Counted from the stretch's first letter, positions 20,251 through 30,454 are shown. The stretch: DNA of 64,000 nt from Dioscorea cayenensis subsp. rotundata (GCF_009730915.1 NC_052489.1:124001-188000); one strand, 5' to 3'. Notes: generated by a model from the sequence alone, not told the origin. Numbers and translations: made by a program.

Positions 20251-21247
20251 TTTTTGAATAAGGTGGATAAACCACTAATTTATTAAAAAAGAAATACAGG
20301 GAAGTACATGAGTACAAAAGTAGCAGTGAGAAAAAAGCTAGAAAGATATAAATCAGTAAAACCCTCACCGGAGATGAGGAGAGCAGAGAGCGGAGGAAAC
20401 ATGAAAAAAACACACAATAAAAGGGAAAAAAATCTAGAGCTGCAAGTCAATCATCTGAAGACATAGGCCTGTCCAGAAACGGATGTAACAGATTACTCCT
20501 GGTTTCGGCTGGGCGCCAGCTCGCTGGAGAAGTCGGTGGATCTGGAGCTCGTGAAGCTTAGGAGCGCTTGATCTTCCGAATGTCCTCTCAAGCTTCCTGC
20601 GGATGAGATTCGAGTCCGCAGATAACCAAGTAAGAACCAAGTTAGCTGTTTTGTATAAGATAGAAGAAATAGTAGAACAACTATGATTAAAAATACGATT
20701 GTTGCGTTCCAGCCAAATAATCCAGAAAATGGCTCTGGTACAAAGATCCCAGAGATTTCTAATGGAGGGATTCAAAGAGGTAATCCAGTTGGTCCAGATA
20801 ATTGAGACTGAGGAAGGTAGGGTTTCAGAATCAAAAAGGCACTTGAAAAAGGACCAAATACGAGAAGAGAAGATACAGTTTATCAATAGGTGATCCACTG
20901 ATTCAGAATTATTGTGACAAAGAATGCATGTGTCAGTGGCGTTCGGATTGCAACCTTTCTTGAATAAGTTTTCAAGTGTAAGAATCTTGTTATCCTAGGC
21001 TAGCCAACAGAATAAAGTAATTTTGCTAGGAGATTTAGATTTCCAAAAATTGGAATAGAGTTGGGAGCGGAGACCTCCGTCTATTAAGAAATTATAGAAA
21101 GATTTGACGGAGAAATTTCCGTTTTTATCTAAAGACCAGGAGTATGAGCCTTCAGTATCCATTGCACAATCCGGTAAAAAATGTGATAAAAAGTCATAAT
21201 CTTCAGTTGTGGCTGTTCGAAAAGGATTAACATGGGAATTAATCATG
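20251..21247 (-). mobile_element. LINE 3' fragment (second LINE family)
   Basis: Antisense, 5'-truncated. It encodes an ORF2 C-terminus: YSWSLDKNGNFSVKSFYNFLIDGG, then a zinc-binding RVT segment (CILCHNNSESVDHLLINC), with one in-frame stop near 20995. It lacks the RNase H-like tail of the first family. It is flanked by AATAGTTTATCTTT (20240-20253 and 21248-21261). The 3' end carries the GTGGATAAACCAC hairpin motif at 20263-20275, shared with many short insertions in this window. Confidence 0.9.
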
Positions 21248-21281
21248 AATAGTTTATCTTTCTTTATCACTCTATTATTTT

Positions 21282-21351
21282 ATTTTTTTTTTTGAATAAA
21301 GTGGATAAACCACTAATTTATTAAAAAGAAGGAATCAGAAGAGTACAGTAG
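21282..21351 (-). mobile_element. 70-bp LINE 3'-end insertion
   Basis: T run, GTGGATAAACCAC (21301-21313) and AATTTATTA, then the host sequence resumes. It is flanked by 14-bp copies of CACTCTATTATTTT (21268-21281 and 21352-21365), showing true integration of a severely truncated LINE. Confidence 0.85.
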
Positions 21352-21379
21352 CACTCTATTATTTTTTTATTTAATTTTT

Positions 21380-21460
21380 TTTAAAAGATGGATAAACTAT
21401 TTTAAATTTTTTTAAAAAAAAGGCAAGGTACAAAGAGCGCACCACAAAGAAGTGATACGA
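21380..21460 (-). mobile_element. Degenerate LINE 3' end
   Basis: AAAGATGGATAAACTATTT resembles the terminal LINE motif with several changes. An older relic, boundaries uncertain. Confidence 0.45.
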
Positions 21461-21551
21461 ACTTTATCACTCTGTTGAACTTGGAATTTGTTTTTTATTT
21501 TTGACTTTTTTTTTTATATGCCTATTATTTAACAATTTTATATAAAAAATA

Positions 21552-21850
21552 ATTTTTTTTTTTTTGAAAAAGTGGATGAACCACATTTATTAAAATAGAA
21601 AACATACAAAAAAAGACAAAGCTCTTCAAAAGCACCACCAGGAATGGTAAGAGGAAAAAGACCAAGGTCCTACAAAAGGAGAAAGAAAAAGAGAAAAGAG
21701 AGGGAAGACCCTAGAGGAGGAGGAGATCCTTTAGGGGTACATGACAGAAGTGCTAAGTCTCGCCCGGGGAAGGAGGCCTCGGCGGCAGAACAGTCTGCTC
21801 AGCAACTCTGGGGCTCAGAAACTCCAGACTTCTCTTGATCTTGGAAACGG
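21552..21850 (-). mobile_element. LINE 3' fragment, about 300 bp
   Basis: A T run, then GTGGATGAACCAC (21572-21584) and TTTATTAAAAT, and about 260 bp of LINE 3' sequence ending near GATCCTCAAG. No open frame of note. Boundaries are approximate because no clean duplication was found. Confidence 0.65.
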
Positions 21851-21919
21851 GATCCTCAAGTTTTGCCTTTTTAGGCTCGCAAATCCCAAAAAGGATTTTT
21901 TTTTTGTCTATTAGATGTT

Positions 21920-21960
21920 TTTTTTTTGAAAAAAATGGATAAACCACAAATTTATATGTG
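21920..21960 (-). mobile_element. 41-bp LINE 3'-end insertion
   Basis: Only the T run, ATGGATAAACCAC (21935-21947) and a few bases remain, between two copies of TATTAGATGTT (21909-21919 and 21961-21971). One of the shortest recognisable LINE insertions possible. Confidence 0.8.
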
Positions 21961-22205
21961 TATTAGATGTTAAAAATTAATTTAAAGTTGAAGATCCGTC
22001 CCAATATAAATGGTGGGAGAAGAATGAGGCTGGACTAGGAGTTTGCTAATCTTATTTTTTATTTTTTATTTTTTTACATCGTATTTGAGATTTCATAAAG
22101 TGATAATTTCTATTATGTAATATATATATACAAATGTGATAAACCTAATTTGATAATTTTGTACTTGTTTTGATTTGAATTTCTATAACTGTTTTTTTAT
22201 ATATT

Positions 22206-22305
22206 TTTTTTTTTTGAAAAGGTGAATAAACCACTTCAATTAAAGATAAAGACCCTCCATAACTTAGAAATTACAGAAACAACCACAAGAAGTGGAGAAA
22301 CAGCC
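22206..22305 (-). mobile_element. About 100-bp LINE 3'-end insertion
   Basis: T run, GTGAATAAACCAC (22222-22234), then LINE 3' UTR. Imperfect TTTTTATATA / TTTTTATGTA flanks suggest a target duplication. Confidence 0.65.
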
Positions 22306-22309
22306 TTTT

Positions 22310-22544
22310 TATGTAATTTTATGTTTGATTTTTAAAAAAAAAATGTTTGATTTTTTTTAAAAAAAAAAACATGAATATATCATTGAAAATTAAAAAAAAA
22401 TCAGCTGAAATATTAAAAAATTAAGAGAAATAACCCTTAAAAAGAGAATTTTTGGCCACATGTTATTGGCGCCATAAAAAAAAATTTAAATGGTCTGTTC
22501 ATGTTTTTTTTTTTATCAGAAAGAAATATTTTTAAAAAAATCAA
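22310..22544. other. AT-rich stretch with A and T runs
   Basis: No coding potential. Repeated poly(A)/poly(T) blocks, probably decayed retroelement tails. Confidence 0.5.
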
Positions 22545-22740
22545 CCATTAGATAGCCCAATGGTATGACACCAAAGTATAAGGGGGAGGTCATGGGTTCA
22601 AATTCCTCCCCTGACAGTACTGTTCATCGTACTGTTTATATACTGTTTATCCAGGATTCTTATACTATTCTCACACTGTACATATACTGTACATCCGAGT
22701 TCCAGTACTGTTTGGTACTGTTTATATTCATATAAAAAGG
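22545..22740 (+). repeat. tRNA-like (SINE-like) repeat
   Basis: Contains a Pol III A-box-like TAGCCCAATGGTA (22553-22565) and a B-box-like GGGTTCAAATTCC (22594-22606) at tRNA spacing of about 40 bp. A tail follows with repeated TACTGTTTAT / TACTGTACAT. It does not form a full tRNA with paired acceptor arms, so a tRNA-derived SINE is the better reading. 3' boundary approximate. Confidence 0.6.
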
Positions 22741-22791
22741 GCGCTTGTCATCTATTATTATTCAAAATATTTTAAAAAAGTAATAAATGTA

Positions 22792-24194
22792 GGCTTTTTT
22801 TAAAAAATATTGTAGAAAAAATAAAAAATTACCGAAATACGCATGTTCTGTATTATTCACCGAAATGCGCATATTTGGGGAAAACGGAAAAAATTTTCCC
22901 GTTTTCTATTTTTTATTTTTTTTAATTATTAAATAGGAAAATGGGAGAGTTTCTCCCGTTTTCGTTTTTAAAAAGAAAATAAAAATTGGAAAACGGGATT
23001 TTCTCTCCCGTTTTTCATTTTTTTATTAAAAAAAATTGGAAAACGGGAGAAAATCTCCCGTTTTCCACTTTTTGATTTAAAAAAATATAATATATATATA
23101 TATAACCCTTGCTTTTAAGTCAGGAACCCATATTATTTATTTAATGGCTATAATTATTTCCATTGAATTTTATTATTATTATTATTATTTTTATATAATA
23201 CCCACTTCCCACTTCATATCATCTCCCCTCCATTCTCATTTTATCCCATTTTAGTTTTATTTCAACTTTTAATTACTGATTGGTGCAGATTTGATTGATC
23301 TACTTTGTACTAATTATTGACCGGTGCAAATTTGACCAACCTACTTTGTGCTAAAGTCATCGACCGTCGCAGGGTTTCACAGTCCCTACTTTGTGCTAAT
23401 TACAAACCGGGTCAGGGTTTGACCGACCGCTTTAGTATTAATTCATCGACCGGCAGAGTTTGATCGACCTACTTTGATGCATTATCGACGTGCGGCAGTT
23501 TGATCGACCCTACTTGATAGTAATTACATACAAGTGTAAGTACTTAGTACAAAGTAGGACTGGCCAAACCCTACACCGATCAATAATCAAGACAAAGTAG
23601 GTCCTGGAAATTTGCGACCCCGACAAGAATTAGTACAAAATAGATCGGTCAAACTTGTACCGTTTGTAATTAGCACAAAGTAGGACTGTGAAACCCCGCG
23701 ACCTGGCCAAGATCTTAGCACAAAGTAGGGTTGATCAAACTTAGACGGCTCAATAATTAGTACAAATTAGATCGATCAAATCGCACCCATCAAGAATTAA
23801 AAAGTTGAAATAAAATTAAAATGGATAAAATGAGAATTGATGAGATTAGATGAGTGAAGTGGATTATATAAATAATAATAATAATAATAATAATAAAATT
23901 CAATGGAAATAATTAAAGCCATTAAATAAATAATATCGGTCCTGATTTAAAAGTGAGGGTTATATATATATATATAATATTATTTTAAAATCAAAAAGTG
24001 GAAAACGGTAGATTTTCTGCCGTTTTTCAATTTTTTTTTTTAATAAATAATGAAAAACGGGTGAGAGAATCCCGTTTTCAACGGGGAAATTTTTTCCGTT
24101 TTCTTCAAATATGCGCATTTCGGTAAATAATACAGAACATGTGTATTTCAGTAATTTTTTATTTTTTTTTACAATATTTATAAAAAAAAAAGCC
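22792..24194. mobile_element. 1.4-kb foldback element (giant inverted repeat) with 10-bp target duplication
   Basis: The left arm (22792 to about 23530) and right arm (about 23531-24194) are inverted copies of each other over nearly their entire length, diverged by scattered changes. Matching landmarks are GGCTTTTTTTT at both ends, CGAAATGCGCATAT, AACCCTT/AAGTGAGGGTT, ATTTCCATTGAATTTTATTATT, and TTTCACAGTCC. It is flanked by AATAAATGTA on both sides (22782-22791 and 24195-24204). A 10-bp duplication with long inverted repeats fits a non-autonomous Mutator-like/foldback transposon. No ORF of note lies inside. A transcript would fold into a hairpin of about 700 bp, a plausible small-RNA source (inference). 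Confidence 0.88.
23275..23780. repeat. Diverged tandem repeats of about 42 bp at the centre of the foldback element
   Basis: Units carry the pattern CGACCGG...GTTTGATCGACCTACTTTGTGCTAATTA: about six on the left arm and about six inverted on the right. Within the arms, other short units are self-palindromic (GGAAAACGGGAG ... CTCCCGTTTTCC at 22975-23070). Confidence 0.75.
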
Positions 24195-24204
24195 AATAAA
24201 TGTA

Positions 24205-24630
24205 TAGTGTCTTGTTTTCCATTAAATCAAGGTGTTAACTTACGAATCAGAGAGAGAGCCGTCGGACAGAAGCGTGAAGTTTCTGCCGAACTCTGCGTCG
24301 CTGGCCGAGGCCCGGTGTCGCGTGATTGATTTCTTTAAGAACGCACGCCGATCGATCCCTACCATAATGGAGATCGATGTCATCACGGTCCCCCAGCTTC
24401 GCTAAACCATCTCCTCCAGGATCCGCAAAAACGCCCACCTCTCTAACCCCAACCCCAAGGTATCTAATCCGTCAAAATTCCATCTTTTGTTTTACTTCTC
24501 TCAATTACTTATAAGTTCTAGGTCGAGTTCATCTATATTCGTTCAGATTGTGTTTTCATATTTAGAAATTACGAAACTTTTTGAAGTTTTAGGCTGAATT
24601 TGAACAATTAAGCTTGATTGGAGGAAATTA
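24205..24630 (+). pseudogene. Truncated NDUFA6 copy (exon 1 plus start of intron 1)
   Basis: Homologous to about 32150-32727 of the intact NDUFA6 gene, including 5' UTR, exon 1 and about 170 bp of intron. Shared text includes CTCTGCGTC, GATTGATTTCTTTAAGAA and CCGTCAAAATTCCATCTTTTG. The start codon region is altered, about 12 bp (the Tyr-Asn-Leu-His codons) are missing, and a TAA interrupts the exon near 24403. Intron sequence is kept, so this is a DNA-level duplicate and not a retrocopy. It ends abruptly at about 24628-24636, where minus-strand CNL sequence begins. Confidence 0.9.
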
Positions 24631-25695
24631 CAAAACAAACAGAAACTGCTTCCCCTTCAACCTCTTGAAGATATCTTCTTGCAGCTTGTTCATGTTTGTG
24701 GTGGTGGTGTGGTTATTGTTGTTGTGGTTGTAGTCAGCTGGATGTATTCCTTGACTCTTCTGTCATTGTAGACGAGCTGTGTGAGTGTGGTACCCATGCC
24801 AACAACAGGGTGGATTACAAATTTACGAGGATTGCTGAATTCTAATGCTTATATTCTCTTTATCTTGCTCTCTTCCAAAAACATGAGAACCAGCAACCAG
24901 TGAGCTGGTTTGAGGCCTCTCTTCAATTTCATTTTTAATTTCAAGTTCAACCCGGTTGTGCCTGCTTCTGCCCAACACTTGAAGACCAAGAACACCTTGT
25001 TCTTTAAGAGATACTTTCTAACCTCTTATCGATGATGCCTTTGATCTTTCGTGGAAGCAAGCAAACCTTTGTTGACGCAATAATATCAAATGAGAAGATG
25101 CCTTGTTACCTTTGGACGTGGAGCTGCCGCTGTGTACCCGTCTAGCAGGCCATCGTTGTCATAGGCCACATCTTTGAGCTTCATGAGCCAACGCGGCACC
25201 GGCTTAAGGGGTTGTTTGGATTGGTTTTTAAAAAAAGTGTTTTTTTTTAATTTTGCAGAAGCACTTTTGGAAAAAGTACTTTAAGAATAAGTTAAGTGCT
25301 TATGCATATTTTTTCGTTTAGATGTATTAGTTTCAGAAACACTTCTGTAGTTGTGAAAATGTTTGGATGTTTATTTAAAAATTATTTTTACAGCAAAAAA
25401 ATTACTAAAATACTTTTTTACTGGATTGACTGAGGGTATTTTAATAAATGCACTTAACCAAATAGCTTATCAAAAACAGCTTATTTCCATAAGCTAGTCT
25501 TTGGCAGCTTATAAAATAAGCTGTATTTGAGTTTATTTCACAGCATGAGCTTATTCAAAAAAGCCCATCCAAACATAATATAAAATCTCATAAGCACTTA
25601 ACTTATAAAATAAGTGTAGCTGATCCAAACAACATCTAATTATCCTCTGCATCCTCAAGCAAGTCTTGTATGGAACCATTATGCTCTTCTTGACA
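24631..25695 (-). pseudogene. Truncated minus-strand CNL relic
   Basis: Homologous to the 5' half of CNL-2 (12181-13058), from kinase-2 back to the N-terminus: the kinase-2 side at 24640-24720, the P-loop region damaged at about 24785, and the coiled coil at about 25080-25205. A MITE then interrupts it at 25207-25639, after which the first codons are mostly deleted. Multiple frameshifts and deletions are present. It lacks all sequence downstream of kinase-2, so it has no ARC or LRR part. It sits head-to-head with CNL-4 exactly as CNL-2 does with CNL-3. Confidence 0.9.
25207..25639. mobile_element. MITE inside the CNL relic
   Basis: About 430 bp with terminal inverted repeats GGTTGTTTGGAT (left) and ATCCAAACAAC (right), AT-rich with no ORF. 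A TTA/TAA-type target site is plausible. It splits CNL sequence that is continuous in CNL-2. The end sequences and internal style resemble the element at 42491-43064. Confidence 0.75.
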
Positions 25696-26036
25696 GAGTT
25701 GAATTGGTCGGGCGAGCTTCGAAATACTGGTTATTCTTGAAAGTCTGGCAAATGATAACCTTGGGCTGTTGACTGACCCCTCCAGCACTTGACTTCCATT
25801 GCCACTTGGCTCCTACAGTTTTGTTTATATCAATATGAGCTTTGTTCTGTTGGAACGGACGAAATGGACACTGCTGCTGACACGCTGAGCTGCTGCTGAG
25901 CACATGTGCTCTTTTAGGCTAAAAAGTTTCAAACCATCGCATCATTATGTAATTCTGCTGATGTTGAACGTAAGGAAGTCCCTGTAGACACTATAGACAG
26001 CCAATAAATTGTGGCCAGCGGTAGGTGGTGTATGTA

Positions 26037-26079
<43 letters not shown>

Positions 26080-26272
26080 ACTAACATTCATACATTCATA
26101 GAAATGTTATGTGGACACTATGGGCAGCCAAAGTTGACTAAGTAACCAACCATCCAGGACTCGATCAAAGCCAAGCTTCTCAGTTTTCAAAGGAAAATAG
26201 CCATCATCAGCCTCAGGAAAATAAGCATCATCTCTCTCTCTCTCGGCCCCGGTGAGCACAGCACAAATCACA
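25696..26272. promoter_or_regulatory. Duplicated divergent promoter, now driving CNL-4
   Basis: Homologous to 13059-13742. It keeps the W-box TTGACT at 26134-26139 (139 bp before the CNL-4 ATG) and another at 25769-25774. The third one nearest the minus-strand gene has become TTGAAT (near 25690). The microsatellite at the matching position has become a pure (GT)n run (26041-26076). The leader before the ATG is nearly identical to that of CNL-3 (GCACAAATCACAATGGCAGG). Confidence 0.75.
26041..26076 (+). repeat. (GT)n microsatellite
   Basis: A run of GT dinucleotides in the CNL-4 promoter, about 200 bp before the start codon. Confidence 0.9.
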
Positions 26273-29200
26273 ATGGCAGGAGCAGCAGTTGTATCTTCGT
26301 TCCTGCAGATTCTGTTTGAGAAATTGGCTGTTGCTGCCTTGGACGAATACCGATCCCTCCGGAATGTTAAGAAAGAGTTTCAATGCCTGTTCAGCACGCT
26401 GTCATCCATACAAGACCTACTTGAAGATGCAGAGGAAAAGCAGTTGAAGGATAAACCAGTCAGACGTTGGCTCGTGAAGCTCAAGGATGTAGCTGTTGAC
26501 ATTGATGACTTACTGGACAAACACACAGCTGCAGTTCAACGTTCAAAATTGATGGTCCAAAAGACAAAGGTACGCAGGCATCTCTCTTACCATTTCTTCA
26601 ACAGAGTTTTTCTTGATTATAAATTGGCACACAATATCAAAGACATCAATGAGAGATTAGACAAGATATCTAGAGAACGAGATGTCCTTGGCCTGCAAGT
26701 GCTGAACAACGGCACAAGCAGGCTTGAAATTGAAGAGAAACCTCAGACAAGCTCACTGGTTGATGGTTCTCGTGTTTTTGGAAGAGAACAAGATAAAGAG
26801 AATATAGTGAAATTGTTGTTAGCCACCGGTGACGGATTCAGCAATCCTTTTAATGTTGCAATCCTCCCTATTGTTGGTATGGGGGGACTTGGGAAGACCA
26901 CTCTCACACAGCTTGTCTACAATGACCATAGAGTCAAGGAACACTTCCAGCTGAGGATGTGGTTGTGCGTCTCTGAGAATTTTGATGAAAGGAAGCTGAC
27001 CAGAGAGACATTAGAGTACACTCAGAGTGACTACACAAACACCAACACCAACACAACAAACCTGAACTTGTTGCAAGAGGATCTGTTTCATAAGCTGAAA
27101 GGGAAGAGGTTTCTACTTGTTTTGGACGACGTTTGGAATGAGAACCGGGAGAAATGGAGCAGGTACTATGTCGCTTTAGCTGCAGGAGACAGAGGGAGCA
27201 AAATTCTGGTGACGACTCGTAATGAAAATGTCGGACTGATCATGGGTGGTTTAAGGCCCTACTATTTGAAGCAATTATCAGACGAAAACTGCTGGTCATT
27301 GTTCAGGAGTTGTGCATTCGTGAATGGCAACTCGAGTGGGCATCCAAAGTTGGAGGAAATTGGGAAGGAGATAGTCAAGAAGCTCAAGGGATTACCCCTG
27401 GCAGCAAAGACACTGGGAAGCCTCTTATATTCCAAACTTGATGAAGATGACTGGAAGAACATCTTGAGAAGTGAAATTTGGGAACTGCCAACAGACCAGA
27501 ACAACATAATGCCAGCTCTTAGATTGAGTTACAAACATTTGCCACCCCATGTCAAGCAATGTTTTGCATTCTGTGCTGTGTTTCATAAAGATTATGTGTT
27601 TGGAAGGGATGATCTGGTGCAGATGTGGATGGCTCTCGGTTTCGTTCAGCCTCAAGGAAGGAAAAGGATGGAGGACGTTGGTTACAGTTATTTTGATGAG
27701 CTAGTAAGCAGGTCCTTCTTTCATGCTCACAAAGGCAACTATGTAATGCATGATGCCATCCATGATCTAGCACAATCCATCTCCATTGATGAATGTGTTA
27801 GATTGGGGGATAAGTTGCAGAGCAATACGACTGATAAAGCTCTTCATTCATCCTTCTCGTGCAGTCACTCAATGCATACTTCATTTGAGCCATTCTACAG
27901 GTTCAAAAGACTAAGAACACTCCTGCTCTTGCAAGGATACAAATCTAGGACTGGCCTGATTCCAGATGATCTATTCTCAAGGCTGAAATTTCTGCGAGTT
28001 TTGGTCCTAAACCGCCGAGATATTGATAAGGTGCCAAACTCCATTGACAATTTACATCAGTTAAGGTATTTAGGCCTCTCTGGTACGGGAATCAAAATGT
28101 TGCCATCTTCTATCAGCAGGTTGTACAATTTACAGACACTGAGACTGAAACATTGCAATGAACTGAGCTACCTGCCAAGAGGAATCACTGGCCTGATCAA
28201 TTTAAGGCATATGGAAGCAAACAGTTTACTCATATCAGAGATAGCAGGAATAGGGAAACTAACCTGCTTGCAGAATCTTGGGGAATTCATAGTTCGCCAG
28301 AGGATGGGATTCCACATAACTGAGCTGAAGGACATGACACAGCTTCGGGGGCATCTTTGCATCTCTGATCTTCAGAATGTGATCAGTGGAGAAGAGGCGC
28401 GCAAAGCCAAGTTGCACACCAAAGAATTACTAACGTCACTAGAGCTTGTTTGGTCCGCTGGAAACCGTGTTGCTAGTTCAGAAGAATGTATCCCAGAAGA
28501 GGTGCTCAGATGTCTGGAACCACAGAGAGAGATCAGAGAACTCTCAGTCAAGGGCTATTCAGGATTTCACTTTCCAGATTGGCTAGGCAGTTCATCACTC
28601 TCCAGTCTACACACCATCCACCTATCCAATTGCAAGAACTGCAAGTTCCTCCCACCTCTCGGACAGCTTCCATTCCTCAGATATCTTGATATTGGTGGAA
28701 TGGATAGTGTCACACACATTGGGAAAGAGTTCTTGGGTGTCAAAGGATTTCCATCATTGATCGAATTAGTGATTGAAGACATGCCTTGTTTGGAGGAATG
28801 GGCGATTGCACAAGGTGGAGTGTTCCCTTGCATCACTGAAATCCAGGTGAGAGACTGTCCGGAGCTGAGAGAGCTGCCACAACTTCCTCCAACACTGACA
28901 AAGCTAACAGTATCAGAAGCAGGAGTGAGCTGCCTTCCACAACTCAAGTCACCAACCTCATCATCATTAGCAACAGCAGCACTCTCATCCATGTTCATAC
29001 ATGATTGTCCCAATCTGACATCACTAAGAAATGGATTGCTGAGCCAGGAGCTGAGTTCTCTAACGGAATTGACTATTGCCAACTGTGAAGAGCTGGTATC
29101 ACTGCCGATGTACTTGTTCAAACCACTTGTTTCATTAAAAAACCTCCACATATACAATTGTCCAAAGCTCACCTGCAGTTATCAGGAGGCCACAGGCCTG

Positions 29201-29614
29201 CTTCCAGCATCACTGGAAGACCTCAGAATTAGCTCATGTAGTGTGGAGCTCATCAACCCAATGCTCAAATGTTTAGGAAGCCTGACAACATTAAGGCATT
29301 TGAAGATTTCTGACTGCTCTGAGCTCAACTATTTTCCAGAGGAAACCAGGTTGCCTGACATGCTCAAGCTCTTGGTGTTAAGCAACTGTGCTAATCTCTT
29401 GTGCTTGCCACCATTGCTGCATGTCTCAGCCCTTGAGACCTTGGTTATTTGGCATTGCCCGTTGGTGATGTTACCTGTAGATGGACTGCCTGCAGAACTG
29501 CAGGAGCTGCATATTAACGGCTGCCCAGTTTTGAAGAACCTGTTGGAACAGGATGATGGCAGGGAATGGGCTAAGATCGCTCGAGCACCCAAGACAAAGA
29601 TCGATTGTAGATGA
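26273..29614 (+). CDS. CNL-4, coiled-coil NBS-LRR immune receptor
   Basis: 1113 residues in one exon, starting MAGAAVVSSFLQILFEK. An in-frame GTG seven codons upstream is rejected as a start. Motifs are an EDAEEKQ coiled coil, P-loop GMGGLGKTT (202-210), kinase-2 LLVLDDVWNE, GLPLAAKTLGSLL, CFAFCAVFHKDYVF, YVMHDAIHDLA (MHD 492-494), then LRRs ending near LLEQDDGREWAKIA. It is highly similar to CNL-3 along its length, with most differences in LRR surface positions and in the short Ser/Ala insert (CNL-3 has a longer one). It is the downstream partner of the tandem duplication whose minus-strand partner is dead. Nothing in the sequence argues against function. Confidence 0.96.
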   Translation: MAGAAVVSSFLQILFEKLAVAALDEYRSLRNVKKEFQCLFSTLSSIQDLLEDAEEKQLKDKPVRRWLVKLKDVAVDIDDLLDKHTAAVQRSKLMVQKTKVRRHLSYHFFNRVFLDYKLAHNIKDINERLDKISRERDVLGLQVLNNGTSRLEIEEKPQTSSLVDGSRVFGREQDKENIVKLLLATGDGFSNPFNVAILPIVGMGGLGKTTLTQLVYNDHRVKEHFQLRMWLCVSENFDERKLTRETLEYTQSDYTNTNTNTTNLNLLQEDLFHKLKGKRFLLVLDDVWNENREKWSRYYVALAAGDRGSKILVTTRNENVGLIMGGLRPYYLKQLSDENCWSLFRSCAFVNGNSSGHPKLEEIGKEIVKKLKGLPLAAKTLGSLLYSKLDEDDWKNILRSEIWELPTDQNNIMPALRLSYKHLPPHVKQCFAFCAVFHKDYVFGRDDLVQMWMALGFVQPQGRKRMEDVGYSYFDELVSRSFFHAHKGNYVMHDAIHDLAQSISIDECVRLGDKLQSNTTDKALHSSFSCSHSMHTSFEPFYRFKRLRTLLLLQGYKSRTGLIPDDLFSRLKFLRVLVLNRRDIDKVPNSIDNLHQLRYLGLSGTGIKMLPSSISRLYNLQTLRLKHCNELSYLPRGITGLINLRHMEANSLLISEIAGIGKLTCLQNLGEFIVRQRMGFHITELKDMTQLRGHLCISDLQNVISGEEARKAKLHTKELLTSLELVWSAGNRVASSEECIPEEVLRCLEPQREIRELSVKGYSGFHFPDWLGSSSLSSLHTIHLSNCKNCKFLPPLGQLPFLRYLDIGGMDSVTHIGKEFLGVKGFPSLIELVIEDMPCLEEWAIAQGGVFPCITEIQVRDCPELRELPQLPPTLTKLTVSEAGVSCLPQLKSPTSSSLATAALSSMFIHDCPNLTSLRNGLLSQELSSLTELTIANCEELVSLPMYLFKPLVSLKNLHIYNCPKLTCSYQEATGLLPASLEDLRISSCSVELINPMLKCLGSLTTLRHLKISDCSELNYFPEETRLPDMLKLLVLSNCANLLCLPPLLHVSALETLVIWHCPLVMLPVDGLPAELQELHINGCPVLKNLLEQDDGREWAKIARAPKTKIDCR

Positions 29615-29876
29615 TGTGCCGTATATCAGAATCACTCTTTTTTAGTCAGAACTACATACTATTTGTCCTATTTAATTTTAAGCTTGAGCTGATGATTTTC
29701 TTTTTTACTTTCCTTTTTCCTGAATATCAGCTAATAATGATTGTATCAGCCAGGTTGACAACAATTATCTAATGGTTTATCCTTGCTTTATCATTCTGAT
29801 AAATTTGGAAAATAATTATTTCTTGTAGTTTGTAACTCACTTTTTATTAATATATGATTTTGATTTATCAATTTTT

Positions 29877-30129
29877 TTTTTTTTTTGAGTAAAGTGGATA
29901 AACCACAAATTTATTGAAAAGGAGCAAACTGAAAGCAACAAAGTACAAAAGAAAGTACAACAAGCATAGGAGCTAAGCAGAAGTCTGTTATCCTCACCAG
30001 AGATGAGAGTAATAGAAAACAAGGAAAGCAAAAAGAAAGATAAAAGAGGAGCGATCTGAAGCCGGCGAAGTCAACCATATGGAGGCACAGGCCAGCTCAG
30101 AGGAGGAGGAGACGGACTACTCCTGAATC
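29877..30129 (-). mobile_element. LINE 3' fragment, about 250 bp
   Basis: T run, GTGGATAAACCAC (29894-29906), then LINE 3' UTR. Flanked by 16-bp duplications TGATTTATCAATTTTT (29861-29876 and 30130-30145). It lies about 260 bp after the CNL-4 stop. Confidence 0.88.
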
Positions 30130-30145
30130 TGATTTATCAATTTTT

Positions 30146-30454
30146 ATTTAAAAATTTAAAAAATAATTACTTCTCTTGTTATTAGATTTTAATAGTAAAA
30201 AATTGATTTTCAGTATCCTGTTTTGACGAATAAAATTATCGAAATATAGGTTAGAACTTATTGTAACATGTGTGAGTTGTAAAGAACATGGGTGAGAAAA
30301 GATTTTCCATAATTTTAAAAATAAGAAAAAAAATTTGTTATTTAAATTTAAATAGGTTACATATTAAAATATTAAAATGTAGAATTTTTGGGCATATCTT
30401 AAAAATTTATGGTCAAATGATATTGCTTCTTTGCAATCAATATCATACATAATT
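30146..30454. other. AT-rich spacer
   Basis: No coding or repeat structure recognised beyond AT richness. Confidence 0.5.

Noticed and set aside
22553-22625. Functional tRNA gene
   Set aside because: A- and B-box-like motifs are present but no paired acceptor or anticodon arms can be drawn; SINE-like is preferred.
23275-23780. CRISPR-like array
   Set aside because: Repeats are diverged, without unique spacers, and part of a eukaryotic inverted-repeat element.
26252-26272. Upstream in-frame start for CNL-4
   Set aside because: It is a GTG; the leader is the same as that of CNL-3.
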